Assembly (NCBI RefSeq): GCF_004348335.1
Contig: NZ_SMJW01000014.1
Span: 1-57,596, forward strand
DNA length: 57,596 nucleotides
Direction of reading: 5' to 3'
Origin: Actinomadura bangladeshensis
GTDB lineage: Bacteria > Actinomycetota > Actinomycetes > Streptosporangiales > Streptosporangiaceae
The position numbers and the translations under genes are program-made. The notes beneath the pieces are model-generated. The model saw only the letters and a list, made by a program, of their open reading frames with translations. It was not told the origin of the DNA and did not search any database. Positions 1 to 8,697 of this stretch are shown in pieces. Position 1 is the first letter of the stretch; the number at the start of each line of letters is the position of its first letter.

Positions 1-284
1 CGCATGGGCACGTCCACGCTCTGGTGCGCGGGGGTGCGGTGCACGGTGCCCAGGCCGCCGGCCAGGGACGACGGCGGGGCGGGGCGCAGGAGGCGGGTCG
101 GTTCCCGGGTCAGGACCGGGTTCTGCCAGGTCGGGAGGGTCGGGCCGAAGGCCGCGTCGCTGATCGGGCGCAGGGACGTGAGCGGCGGCGGGGGCAGCGT
201 CGTCCAGGCAGGCCGGGACGGGGCGGCCTCCGAGGCCGGAGCCGGAGTCGGGCGGGCCGGGCGGCGGAAGGGGTTCCAGGGCAT
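1..284 (-). CDS. CIS-associated proline-rich protein, N-terminal part (cut by left edge)
   Basis: The first 94 codons of a leftward gene are visible. It starts MPWNPFRRPARP and is rich in Pro, Ala and Arg, with no recognisable catalytic motif. Its ATG overlaps the stop codon of the DUF6760 gene (TGATG), so it is translationally coupled to the tube/tail-assembly genes upstream. Proline-rich proteins of unknown role occur at this kind of position in actinomycete contractile injection clusters. The assignment rests on operon position and general character, not on a known domain. The rest of the gene lies outside the window. Confidence 0.55.
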   Translation of the reverse strand, partial: MPWNPFRRPARPTPAPASEAAPSRPAWTTLPPPPLTSLRPISDAAFGPTLPTWQNPVLTREPTRLLRPAPPSSLAGGLGTVHRTPAHQSVDVPM

Positions 285-436
285 CAGGCACCCGCCCGGG
301 TCACCAGGGAGGCGATCTCCCGGACGTAGCGGCGGCGGTCGGGGTGCTCCAGGTCCAGGATCTCCTCGCGGCTCCAGTGGAAGTGGAAGGCGATGTACGC
401 GATCTCCTCATGGAGCCGGTCGGGCGCGTACGTCAC
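284..436 (-). CDS. DUF6760-like small CIS tail protein
   Basis: A 50-residue protein starting at GTG (VTYAPDRLHEE), which overlaps the upstream stop by four bases (GTGA). A longer reading beginning at 496 would run through the upstream gene and is unlikely. The core HFHWSREEILDLEHPDRR is typical of the very short proteins annotated as DUF6760 or GpE-like that follow the tail-assembly gene in phage-like contractile systems. Such small proteins are thought to help tail assembly with their neighbour. The function is inferred from size, motif and position between the tail-assembly and proline-rich genes. Confidence 0.7.
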   Translation of the reverse strand: MTYAPDRLHEEIAYIAFHFHWSREEILDLEHPDRRRYVREIASLVTRAGA

Positions 437-840
437 GATTCCCCCAGGCGGCTCCCCGCGAGGTCGACCTCGAAGGTCTCCGCGCACGCGGGGCACGCCA
501 CGGCGGCGCGGGTGTGCCCCTCGGCGTTGATCTGGCGGTAGAAGTCCTGCAGGAACGCCAGGTCGGACGCGAACAGGTTCTCCACGACGCCGTCGTGGAC
601 GGCCGGGAGGTCGCCGAGGCGGGTGATGACCCGTCCCAGCAGGACGACCGAGAGGTACGGGGGGTTCTCCCGCACCCGGACGTCCTGCAGGGGGACGAGT
701 TCGTCCTTGGCCGTGGCGAGCCGCATCGCGCCGCGCCTGTGCACGGTCCCGGACTCGTCGACGTAGCCGCGCGGGAGTTCGAACTCGAACTCGGTCCGCA
801 TCGGCCCGGCCGTTTCGACGGCGGGGGCGGAACGGCGCAT
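433..840 (-). CDS. phage tail assembly chaperone-like CIS protein
   Basis: 135 residues, with the ATG overlapping the tube gene stop by one base (TAATG). The middle (LVPLQDVRVRENPPYLSVVL, then VITRLGDLP and FLQDFYRQIN) follows the pattern of gpE/gp41-type tail assembly chaperones. The C-terminus carries a CPAC pair that could bind metal together with other ligands. A second in-frame ATG (MRTEFEFELP) lies 13 codons in and could be the true start. In contractile systems the gene after the tube usually codes for a factor acting on the tape measure or tube. That role is inferred here. Confidence 0.65.
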   Translation of the reverse strand: MRRSAPAVETAGPMRTEFEFELPRGYVDESGTVHRRGAMRLATAKDELVPLQDVRVRENPPYLSVVLLGRVITRLGDLPAVHDGVVENLFASDLAFLQDFYRQINAEGHTRAAVACPACAETFEVDLAGSRLGES

Positions 841-1283
841 TACTCGATGGTCAGTTCTTCGAAGGTGATGGTGACCTGCTCGGTGAGGGCCGAGGTGCCG
901 CCCGCCTCCGGGTTGCTGGCCTCGATGCCGCTGCACCAGGCGTTGCGCATGTGGTACCGCTTCACCGGGCTGTTCTGGTAGTCCATCAGGATGATGGAGG
1001 CGTTCTTGCGGGCGCTGCCCATGTCGCCCTTGAGCGACGCGTTGATCCAGTCGTTGAACGCCTTGCTCTGCGTCATGCCGCGCGTGACGCTGCATTCGCC
1101 CGCCTGCGCGACGCCCGGCATCTTCTTCGTGACGGGCTTGCCCTGCGCCGAGTTCTGCTTGAACTCGATGACGTCCTGCCTCTGCGACAGGCCGCTGACG
1201 GACTGCAGGTACTCGACCATCACGCCGTCGATCTGCAGGCCGAAATTATGTGCCGCTACGGCGTCGCCACCGTCGAAGGTCAT
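840..1283 (-). CDS. CIS inner tube protein (T4 gp19 / Hcp-like)
   Basis: 147 residues. The pattern FGLQIDGVMVEYLQSVSGLS near the N-terminus, a central WINASLKGD segment, then RNASIILMDYQNSPVKRYHMRNAW and a final TEQVTITFEELTIE strand is the classic T4 gp19-type tail tube fold. In contractile injection systems hexamers of this protein stack into the tube that is driven through the target envelope. It lies 30 bases downstream of the sheath gene, as in other CIS clusters. Confidence in the family is high. Which tube paralogue it is (Cis1 or Cis5) cannot be decided without the missing left part of the cluster. Confidence 0.93.
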   Translation of the reverse strand: MTFDGGDAVAAHNFGLQIDGVMVEYLQSVSGLSQRQDVIEFKQNSAQGKPVTKKMPGVAQAGECSVTRGMTQSKAFNDWINASLKGDMGSARKNASIILMDYQNSPVKRYHMRNAWCSGIEASNPEAGGTSALTEQVTITFEELTIE

Positions 1284-1313
1284 CGTTCGCTCTTTCCGTT
1301 GGGGAGGTGGGGG

Positions 1314-2864
1314 TTACTCTTCGAGTTCGCCGCCGCCGGAGATCTGCGCGAGGCGGAAGACCACGAATTCGGCGGGCTTCACCGGCGCGATGCCGATCTC
1401 GCAGACCACGCGGCCGAGGTCGACCGACTCGGCCGGGTTGGTCTCGGCGTCGCACTTGACGTAGAACGCCTCCTCGGGGCTGGCCCCGAACAGGGCGCCG
1501 TCCCGCCACTCGGTGACGAGGAACGCGGAGATGTTGCGCCGGATCCGTGCCCACAGCGCGTCGTCGTTCGGCTCGAACACCACCCACTGGGTGCCGATCA
1601 GGATCGACTCCTCCAGGTAGTTGAAGTAGCGCCGGACGTTCAGGTACCGCCACGCCGGGTCGGAGGAGAGGGTCCGGGCGCCCCACACGCGGACGCCGCG
1701 GCCGGGGAACGCGCGGATGCAGTTGACGCCGATCGGGTTCAGCAGATCCTGCTCGCCCTTGGTGACCTGGAGCCCGAGGTCCACGACGCCGCGGACGATC
1801 TCGTTCGCCGGTGCCTTGTGGACGCCGCGCTCGGCGTCGCTGCGCGCCCAGATGCCGGCGACGTGCCCGCTCGGCGGCATCAGCTGCGCCTTGCCGGACG
1901 ACGGGTCGAACACCTTGATCCACGGGTAGTAGAGGGCGGCGTACTTGGAGTCGTACCCGGCGGTCTCCTGCCGCCAGTCGCGGACCTGCTTGGCGTTCAG
2001 CCCGGGCGGCGGGTCGATGATCGCGACGCGGTCGCCCATCAGCTCGCAGTGCGCGATCATGCCGAGCTGGACGGCCTTGACGCCCTCCATGTCGATCGCG
2101 CCGCGCTCGTAGGCGGCCATCAGGTCGGGGGCGCACACCATGGTGACGGCGTCCAGGGCCTCCAGCCCGCCGAAGCCGGTGCGGTCGGCGGCGTCGCCGA
2201 GGTAGTCGTCGGGGCCGATGCCGCGGCCGTCCGCCGTAGTCGGCACCGGCACGGGCGCGGGCTCCAGCTTCACCGTCTGGGCCTCCGGCCTGGCGAGCTG
2301 CCCCGCCGGGGCCGCCTCCTCGACGGAGATGAGCTTCGACCGCTCCTTGACCTGCGTGACGATGTAGGTGCGGGCCGCCTTTTTCGCCGACACGTGGAAG
2401 CTCTCGACGACGGTGTCGTCCACCTTGACGTTCAGGCGGAACCGGTCGCCCTTGTCGTCGGCGTCGACGTCGGCGACCTCGACGCTGATCTCGCCCGCGG
2501 TGCCGGACGGCAGCGCCGACACCCGGAACCCGCCGAGTTCGGCGGGCGCACCGGCGGCGAGCTGCCGCGGCATGGCCTTGGCGTCCGCGCCGTGCCCCGA
2601 CGTCCCGCCGACGCGGATGACGTAGCAGGTGGTGCCGCCGTTGTTGAAGAACCCGTAGACCGCGTGCGCCAGGTAGTACCCGTCGGCGAACTCACCGAAC
2701 GCGGCGACGTACTGCGACCAGTTGGTCACCAGCGTGGGCTCGTTCAGCGGCCCCTCGGGCGCGAACCCCACGAAGGCGGCGACGGACGTGCCGACACCCT
2801 CGATGGGACGCGACCCGCTGGCCACCTCCTCGACGTACACACCGGGCGACAGATATGTGGCCAT
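1314..2864 (-). CDS. CIS contractile sheath protein
   Basis: 516 residues starting at ATG 2864 (MATYLSPGVYVEEV), with a GGGGG ribosome-binding stretch about ten bases upstream. An in-frame TTG three codons earlier is less likely. The N-terminal SPGVYVEEV, the central ALDAVTMVCAPDL and YYPWIKVFDPSSG segments, and the C-terminal YLNVRRYFNYLEESI and VVCEIGIAPVKPAEFVVFRL are hallmark sheath sequences. The protein forms the outer sleeve that contracts to fire the tube. A variable insertion domain sits at about residues 90-215. The Cis15 ATPase encoded further right is the expected sheath recycling or assembly factor. Confidence 0.95.
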   Translation of the reverse strand: MATYLSPGVYVEEVASGSRPIEGVGTSVAAFVGFAPEGPLNEPTLVTNWSQYVAAFGEFADGYYLAHAVYGFFNNGGTTCYVIRVGGTSGHGADAKAMPRQLAAGAPAELGGFRVSALPSGTAGEISVEVADVDADDKGDRFRLNVKVDDTVVESFHVSAKKAARTYIVTQVKERSKLISVEEAAPAGQLARPEAQTVKLEPAPVPVPTTADGRGIGPDDYLGDAADRTGFGGLEALDAVTMVCAPDLMAAYERGAIDMEGVKAVQLGMIAHCELMGDRVAIIDPPPGLNAKQVRDWRQETAGYDSKYAALYYPWIKVFDPSSGKAQLMPPSGHVAGIWARSDAERGVHKAPANEIVRGVVDLGLQVTKGEQDLLNPIGVNCIRAFPGRGVRVWGARTLSSDPAWRYLNVRRYFNYLEESILIGTQWVVFEPNDDALWARIRRNISAFLVTEWRDGALFGASPEEAFYVKCDAETNPAESVDLGRVVCEIGIAPVKPAEFVVFRLAQISGGGELEE

Positions 2865-3011
2865 GCGCGACAAACCCCCACAGAGCGATCAAGGTCTCAC
2901 CAGCGTGCCGTCCGGCTCAGACCACCAAAACGTCGGAACGGACCTCCCCGGAGGCAGCCTTCCGCGCACATTCGTGCAACCGCCCGCCCCGCGGACGCCG
3001 GTTCCGGGGGC

Positions 3012-5069
3012 TCAGGACGCCATCTTCGACGCGATGCGGGCGACGGCGCCGTCGCGGTCGGCGCCCATCTTCTCCGCCTTCCAGTCGAGCCCGAGCGCCG
3101 CGACGATCGACAGCGCGCTCCCGGCCGGGATCTCCACGCCCGCGACCGGTGTGTCCCGCTCGCCCGCAGCGGAATCGCGGTCCTGCTCGTCGGCCAGTTC
3201 CCAGAGGGCGCCGGCGACCAGTTCGCGCTTGCCGGGGCCGAGCGGCTTCATGACGTTCAGGGTGGCGAGGATGCGTTCCCCCGTCGTCCGCTCGGTTCCG
3301 GTGTCGTCGAGCCGCGCCCGGTCCCAGCGCTTGCCGAAGTACTTGCTGGTCTTGTACGCGGCGACGGCGAGGCCGAGGGCCGCGCCGAGCCCGGCCAGCG
3401 CCCAGCCGAGCGGGGTGGCTGCGATCGCGGCCCCGGCGGCGAAGGCCGCGACCAGGGCGGCCACGCCGGCGAGGGCACCGGCGATGGAGCCGGCCGCGAC
3501 GGTCGCCTTCTTGTGCTTGCCGCGCGCGTTCTTCTTGTGCGCGTACGCCGCGATGGCGGCGGTCAGCTCCGCGTCGCAGCGGCGCTTGGCCTCGGTGGCC
3601 TCGGCGATCCGGTCGGCGACGTTCTCGGTCTGCGCCAGCACGCGCTCCAGTTCGGCGCGCACGAGGTCGGCGGCCGGGTCGGCCGTCGCCGCGAAGGCGG
3701 TGTCGATCTCCGCCGCGAACCCGGTCATCGAGGCGGGTACCGGCGCGCCCGCGGGCTCGGGCCGGTTCGCCAGCTCGCGGGCCTCGGCCTCGACCTCGCC
3801 CCGCCATTCCCGCTGGGCCTGATAGAGCTCGACGAGCGCCCCGGCGAGGTCGCGGGAGTACATCAGCGTCCTGAGCTCGGAGTCGCCGGTGCCGCCCGCG
3901 CCGAGGACCTTCGCGAGCGCCTCGGCCCGCTCCCGCGCGTGGTGCGCCTTGCGGATGTAGCGTCCGCCCTGGATCAGCGAGGCGGGCAGGGTGAACGCGC
4001 CGCCGACACCGCCGGCCACGTCCGCCGCCCCGGACTCCGCGACCTTCAGCGCGCCGCCCGCGATGCCCACGGTGTTGCCGGTGAGGTTGAAACCGTCCTG
4101 CGCCGCGTCGCCGGCGGCCCCCTTCCAGGCCCGGCGGTGGTTGCGGTGGGCCGCTGTGCCCGCTTCGGCGGCCTTCATGCCGCGCCGTGCGCCGTGCATC
4201 GTCCGGGCGTCGGCGTAGAGCCCGGCGGCGGCCGCCCCGGCCCCGATGCCCGGTGCGCCGAGCCCTCCGCTGAGGGACGACGAGGTCGAGGCGTCCGAGT
4301 CGGCGAACTTGGAGCCGACGGACGCGGCCGTCCCCATCGCGGTCATCGCGCCGGACGGTTCGGCGGCGTCCTTGAGCGCCGTCGCCGCCTCGGTGCTGGA
4401 GAGCCGCTGGACGGCACCCGGCCCGGCGGGCGTCCCAGCGGGCGGTGCGGAGACGGGGGTGCCCGCCATGGCACGGCGGGCGGTGGCCTCGGCCTCGCGT
4501 TCGAAGCGGTCGGACGGGTCGCTGACCTTCAGCCCGGAGCCCGTGTCGGTGCCCGCGACCGGCCCGGACCGCTGCTGCACGACATGGGTGAGCTCATGGG
4601 CGAGCATCGTCCGCCCCGCCGTCGAGCCGGTGTCGTAGCGGCCGCGCTGGAAGACGATGTCGCTGCCCGTGGTGAACGCGTGCGCCTGCACGGACTCGGC
4701 CGCGGTGTGCGCGGCGTGGTCGGTGTGGACGCGGACGTCGGAGAAGTCCGCGCCGAGCCGCGCCTCCATGTCCGCGCGGACCGACGCCCCGAGCGGCGCG
4801 CCCGGACGGCTCAGCGCCTCGTGCACGGCGGACCGCTGCACCTCGTGGCCGCAGGACGGGCCGTGCTCGTGCCGTTCCGCCGCCGCCCCGGCCACGGCGG
4901 CGTTGCCCGCCGCGCGCTGGAGGGCGAGCATCTGCGCCGGCCCGAGACCGGCCAGCGTGCCGCGCGCGGCAGCGGCGGCGGCCCGGCCCGCGTGCGGTGC
5001 CCGCCGCCGGCTCGACCGCTCGCCCGCACCGGTGCGCCCGTTCTCGGTCACACGAGACTGCTCGAACAT
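3012..5069 (-). CDS. DUF4157-domain protein of the CIS cluster, putative effector or accessory
   Basis: 685 residues from ATG 5069. Residues about 85-167 form the DUF4157 domain, ending in HELTHVVQQ (158-166), a HExxH zinc-peptidase-like motif. DUF4157 proteins are repeatedly linked to extracellular-type CIS clusters, as cargo or accessory proteins. The N-terminus is disordered and Arg/Ala rich. A strongly hydrophobic Ala/Gly stretch around residues 515-575 (IAGALAGVAALVAAFAAG, then GWALAGLGAALGLAVAAY) could make a membrane hairpin, and long helical segments surround it. It is the first gene of the leftward CIS unit, divergent from the CisA-like gene. Cargo status is an inference. Confidence 0.75.
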   Translation of the reverse strand: MFEQSRVTENGRTGAGERSSRRRAPHAGRAAAAAARGTLAGLGPAQMLALQRAAGNAAVAGAAAERHEHGPSCGHEVQRSAVHEALSRPGAPLGASVRADMEARLGADFSDVRVHTDHAAHTAAESVQAHAFTTGSDIVFQRGRYDTGSTAGRTMLAHELTHVVQQRSGPVAGTDTGSGLKVSDPSDRFEREAEATARRAMAGTPVSAPPAGTPAGPGAVQRLSSTEAATALKDAAEPSGAMTAMGTAASVGSKFADSDASTSSSLSGGLGAPGIGAGAAAAGLYADARTMHGARRGMKAAEAGTAAHRNHRRAWKGAAGDAAQDGFNLTGNTVGIAGGALKVAESGAADVAGGVGGAFTLPASLIQGGRYIRKAHHARERAEALAKVLGAGGTGDSELRTLMYSRDLAGALVELYQAQREWRGEVEAEARELANRPEPAGAPVPASMTGFAAEIDTAFAATADPAADLVRAELERVLAQTENVADRIAEATEAKRRCDAELTAAIAAYAHKKNARGKHKKATVAAGSIAGALAGVAALVAAFAAGAAIAATPLGWALAGLGAALGLAVAAYKTSKYFGKRWDRARLDDTGTERTTGERILATLNVMKPLGPGKRELVAGALWELADEQDRDSAAGERDTPVAGVEIPAGSALSIVAALGLDWKAEKMGADRDGAVARIASKMAS

Positions 5070-5205
5070 AGCCCCGAGCGTCCCGCCGCGGCGCCGGCCG
5101 CGCCAGAGCGGAGGGAGCACATCATCGGGCAGTACGGCCTGCGCGATCGGGCATCCTGGTCCATTCGGGCAGGACATGCTGCACGGGGTGCTGCTCGCTC
5201 GGACG

Positions 5206-5240
5206 TTTCCCGGAGAGGGGGACGCTCGTAGCGTCGGAGG
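5206..5240 (+). promoter_or_regulatory. putative leaderless promoter of the CisA-like gene
   Basis: The in-frame stop TAG at 5229 forbids any start before GTG 5241, and the only GGAGG (5236-5240) abuts that GTG, too close to work as a ribosome-binding site. A TAGCGT hexamer at 5229-5234 lies at the right distance to be a -10 box for a transcript beginning at the GTG itself. Leaderless messages are common in actinomycetes. The -35 element is not clear. Confidence 0.35.
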
Positions 5241-6689
5241 GTGAGTATCTGGTCTTCGCTGGAACCGCGGTCCGCGACGGTCGATCCCGGGAAGCGCACG
5301 ACGGTCGCGCTGCGCGTCCGCAACACCGGCGACCTCGTCGAGGAGTACCGGATCGGTGTCGCGGGCGACCCGGCGGTGTGGGCGCGGGTCGAGCCGGCCA
5401 CGCTGCGGCTCTACCCCGGCACCACCGGGACCGCGGAGATCGTGTTCGCGCCGCCGCGCACGCCGGACGCGGCGGCGGGCGGGCATCCGTTCGCGGTCGA
5501 GGTGACGCCGACCGAGCAGCCCGGCGCGAAGGAGGTCGTCGAGGGCCACCTGACCATCACCCCGTTCACGGTGCTCCGGGCGGAGCTGGTGCCGCCGGTC
5601 GTGCGGGGCCGGTTCGGCGCCAAGCCGAAGGTCGCCGTGGACAACCTCGGCAACACCAAGGTCACCGCGTCGCTGAGCGGGAAGGACCCCGCCGGACGGC
5701 TGGGCGTCGAGCTGCACCCGGCGAACGTGCAGATCGAGCCGGGCCGGGCCGCCTGGGTGGACGGGCGGATCAAGCCCGGCGGCATCACCTGGTTCGGCCG
5801 GCGGGAGTCGCGCCCGTACACGGTGCACGTGCTGCGTTCCGGGCGCGAGCCGGTGGAGGTCGACGGCACCTTCGAGCAGGGCGCGATCATGCCGCGCTGG
5901 CTGCTCGGGACGGGCGCCTGCGTCCTGGCGATGGCGGTGGCGTTCACCGTCGCCTGGTTCGCGTTCCAGCCGAACTTCTCCTCGCGCGCGCGGGACGGCG
6001 CGATGAGCCCGATGGGCAACCCGCTGGCGCTGCCCAGCCAGCCGGAGCAGAAGGGGTCCCCGAGCCCGCCGGAGACTCCGACGGCCGCCCCGAGCAAGCC
6101 GGCCGGGCAGGCCGAGCCGAAGAAGAAGCGCAAGCCGCGCCCGCTGGGCGGGCCCGGGTCGATGCTGTTCTACCTGTCCGCGGGCGGGCCGTGGATGAAC
6201 CCGCCGCCGCCCGGCGAGCAGGCCCAGACGTGGAGCGTCCCGCCCGGCCAGAGCTTCCCGGCGGTCGGGAAGGACTGGCCCAAGGGCGGCAACCCGGCGA
6301 TACGCACGATCTACAACCTCAACGAGGTGCCGCGTCCGGGCAGCAGGCCGACCTTCGACTTCTACGTGCGGTCGCCGAGCGGGGCGACCGGCGTGACCGT
6401 GTCGGCGATGTTCCTCTGGCAGTTCGACGGGACCGAGGGCGCCCTCGACCGGCTGGACGTCTTCAAGCCGATCCGGCTGCGGGCGGACGGCGCCTGGCAG
6501 AAGTACACCGAGCTGGCCGGGCTCCAGTACTCGGCGGGGTCGGAGTACAAGCCGCTGACGTTGGGCCGGCTCGGGGTCGCGTTCTACGTCCGGTCGCCGG
6601 GCGGGCAGCCCGTCGAGGTCCGGACGAACGTCCCGCCGGGCGACAAGTACGTGTCCGCGCTCCGGATCCCCTACGTCACGCAGAAGTAG
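5241..6689 (+). CDS. CisA-like CIS membrane protein
   Basis: 482 residues, GTG start. Residues 1-210 look like two immunoglobulin-type beta domains (RTTVALRVRNTGDLVEEYRI; KVAVDNLGNTKVTASL). One transmembrane helix spans about 217-241 (WLLGTGACVLAMAVAFTV), followed by a Pro/Ser/Lys-rich linker to about residue 310 and a C-terminal beta domain (TIYNLNEVPRPGSRPTFDFY) that may bind ligand. With no signal peptide and a single helix, the N-terminal domains should be cytoplasmic and the C-terminal one outside. This resembles the layout reported for Streptomyces CisA, which brings the CIS to the membrane. The name is inferred from architecture and context. It is convergent with the ATPase gene, 16 bases apart. 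Confidence 0.65.
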   Translation: MSIWSSLEPRSATVDPGKRTTVALRVRNTGDLVEEYRIGVAGDPAVWARVEPATLRLYPGTTGTAEIVFAPPRTPDAAAGGHPFAVEVTPTEQPGAKEVVEGHLTITPFTVLRAELVPPVVRGRFGAKPKVAVDNLGNTKVTASLSGKDPAGRLGVELHPANVQIEPGRAAWVDGRIKPGGITWFGRRESRPYTVHVLRSGREPVEVDGTFEQGAIMPRWLLGTGACVLAMAVAFTVAWFAFQPNFSSRARDGAMSPMGNPLALPSQPEQKGSPSPPETPTAAPSKPAGQAEPKKKRKPRPLGGPGSMLFYLSAGGPWMNPPPPGEQAQTWSVPPGQSFPAVGKDWPKGGNPAIRTIYNLNEVPRPGSRPTFDFYVRSPSGATGVTVSAMFLWQFDGTEGALDRLDVFKPIRLRADGAWQKYTELAGLQYSAGSEYKPLTLGRLGVAFYVRSPGGQPVEVRTNVPPGDKYVSALRIPYVTQK

Positions 6690-6705
6690 CCGCCGGCGGT
6701 GGTGG

Positions 6706-8697
6706 TCACCAGGTGCCGGGGAGCAGGCGGCCCATCTTGAGGTACTCGCGTTCGGCGCCGGTCAGCACGTCCGCCATCGAGACGGGACGCCCGGCGGCCG
6801 CCGCCAGGTAGGCGGCGGTCGTGGCGGCGCTGCGGATCGCGCCGCCCGCCAGCTCGAACTCGCGTGCGCACCGTGCCAGGTCGAGGTCGTCCCCGCACGG
6901 CAGCGGCGGCGCCAGGCAGTGCGCCCACAGCGCGCGGCGCTGCGCCGCGTCCGGGAACGGGAAGTCGACGATCACGTCGAGGCGGCGGGTGAACGCGTCG
7001 TCGATGTTGGCCCGCAGGTTGGTGGTGAGGATCGCGATCCCGTCGAACGATTCCAGCCGCTGCAGCAGGAAGGCGCTCTCCAGGTTGGCGTAGCGGTCGC
7101 GGGCGTCCTTCACCTCCGACCGCTTGCCGAACACCGCGTCGGCCTCGTCGAACAGCAGCACGGCGTCCAGCCGGTCGGCCTCGGTGAAGATGCGCTCGAG
7201 GTTCTTCTCGGTCTCCCCGACGTACTTGTCGACGACCGCCGACAGGTCCACCACGTACAGGTCGAGGCCCAGTTCGCCCGCGACGACCTCGGCCGCGAGG
7301 GTCTTGCCGGTACCGGACTCGCCCGCGAACAGCGCGACCACACCGCGGCCCCGCCCGCCGCCGGTGCGCAGCCCCCAGTCGCCGAGCACGCGGTGCCGGT
7401 GCCGGGCGCGCGCGACCAGCTCGCCGAGCCGCCCGGCCTCCTCCGGGGGCAGGACCAGGTCGTCCCAGCCGACCGCGGGGCTGACCCGGCGGGCGTGCCG
7501 CTGCAGGCCGACCGCGTTCTGCAGCCGCGCGCCCCGGTGCAGGTGCCGGGCCTCCGGCGGGACGCCCTCCAGCGCGGCGTAGTCGAGTGCCGCGCGGACG
7601 GCGCGCCGGATCTGGCCCCGGTCGAACCGGTACGGCGCGGTGGCCGCCGCCACGTCGAACGCGACGTCGGGCGGGAGTTCGGCCGCCCACGCGTCCGCCT
7701 CGGGCGGCGCCGCGAACTCCAGCACGAGCGGCTGCCGGCGGCTCCAGGCCGGGTCGTAGGGCACCACCCCGGTCAGCACGGCCGCGACCGCGCCCGCGCC
7801 CGCGTCGTCGGTGAAAGCGTCGGTGGAGGCGTCGGTGAAGGCGCGGACCTGGGTGCCCGTGGTGACGGGGCCCGCGACGATTCCGGCGGAGCGCAGGCGG
7901 GCCTCGCGGATCAGGGTCGGGATGAGGGCCTCGTCCAGGCGCGACAGGTCGGCCCGCAGCACCGGCCGTCCCGCGCCGCCGAGCACCGCCGCGCCCGGCG
8001 CCATGCCCGACCCCTGGCGCGTCTCCCGCAGGTACACCACGCGCCGCACGGGGGCCAGCGCCCGCAGCTCGGGCGGAACGGGCCCGCAAGCGTCCTCGAC
8101 CTCGGTGACCGCGCCGGACAGCGCGGGATCGAGGTGGTCCCCGCCCAGCAGATGGTCGGTCACCCGGTCCGGTACGCGCAGGGCGCGGCCGAGGAACGGG
8201 CGGTCCTCGTCCTCCAGGACGACCAGGCCGCCCGCGAGCAGCGGCCCGGACGGGCCGAGCCGCGCGCGGGCCGCGGCCGACGCCGCCGGGCTTCCGCACA
8301 GGTCCAGGGCCAGGCCGACGGTCGCGCGGCGGCGGCTCACATCGTCGTTGAGGTAGCCGTACAGCGGTTCGAAGGAGCGGTCCACGTCGGGCGCGAGCGC
8401 GATCAGCAGAAGTTCGGCGTCGAACGCGTCCAGCCCGAAGCCGGCCGCGAGCCGCGCGAGGCGGGTGTCCCCGGCGCCGTCCTCGACCTCGCCCACCGCA
8501 CGGTCGTGGGCGGCGTCGCGTCCGGGACGCGGGACGCCGAGTTCGGCGAGCCGCGCAGCCCCCTCCGGCGAGACGTACAGGCCCCGGAACGGGTCCTGCG
8601 CCGTAGGATCGGCGGCGGCCCTGTCCTCCACCAGGACGCGCACCCGCCGCCGCAGCAGCTCGATCCTGGCGAGGAGGTGCCCGGCCGAATCGGTCAA
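6706..8697 (-). CDS. CIS AAA+ ATPase (Cis15/Pvc15-like)
   Basis: 663 residues. A TTG at 8697 overlaps the cap-protein stop (TTGA) and is the only sensible coupled start. The N-terminal ~400 residues are a helical region typical of Pvc15-type proteins. The C-terminal AAA+ module has Walker A GESGTGKT near residue 457, Walker B AVLLFDEADAVF near 512, a sensor 1 ILTTNL and an arginine-finger segment DDAFTRRLDVIVDFPFPD. The family is found in nearly all CIS clusters and is thought to remodel or recycle sheath. It is the last gene of the I36-LuxR-Cis16-Cis15 unit. Confidence 0.88.
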   Translation of the reverse strand: MTDSAGHLLARIELLRRRVRVLVEDRAAADPTAQDPFRGLYVSPEGAARLAELGVPRPGRDAAHDRAVGEVEDGAGDTRLARLAAGFGLDAFDAELLLIALAPDVDRSFEPLYGYLNDDVSRRRATVGLALDLCGSPAASAAARARLGPSGPLLAGGLVVLEDEDRPFLGRALRVPDRVTDHLLGGDHLDPALSGAVTEVEDACGPVPPELRALAPVRRVVYLRETRQGSGMAPGAAVLGGAGRPVLRADLSRLDEALIPTLIREARLRSAGIVAGPVTTGTQVRAFTDASTDAFTDDAGAGAVAAVLTGVVPYDPAWSRRQPLVLEFAAPPEADAWAAELPPDVAFDVAAATAPYRFDRGQIRRAVRAALDYAALEGVPPEARHLHRGARLQNAVGLQRHARRVSPAVGWDDLVLPPEEAGRLGELVARARHRHRVLGDWGLRTGGGRGRGVVALFAGESGTGKTLAAEVVAGELGLDLYVVDLSAVVDKYVGETEKNLERIFTEADRLDAVLLFDEADAVFGKRSEVKDARDRYANLESAFLLQRLESFDGIAILTTNLRANIDDAFTRRLDVIVDFPFPDAAQRRALWAHCLAPPLPCGDDLDLARCAREFELAGGAIRSAATTAAYLAAAAGRPVSMADVLTGAEREYLKMGRLLPGTW

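Noticed and set aside
2874-3011. Possible terminator hairpin (CCTCCCCGGAGG) between the DUF4157 and sheath genes
   Set aside because: Stem is only about four pairs with a tiny loop; too weak to call in this GC background.
951-5231. A 1426-codon open frame on the + strand across the sheath and DUF4157 genes
   Set aside because: It is the antisense shadow of two well-supported reverse-strand CIS genes in very GC-rich DNA. Its composition is Arg/Gly/Asp-Val repeats with no domain.
5070-5828. Upstream extension of the DUF4157 frame to 938 residues
   Set aside because: The extra part is antisense to the CisA-like gene and has no domain. The MFEQSR start at 5069 gives the normal protein.
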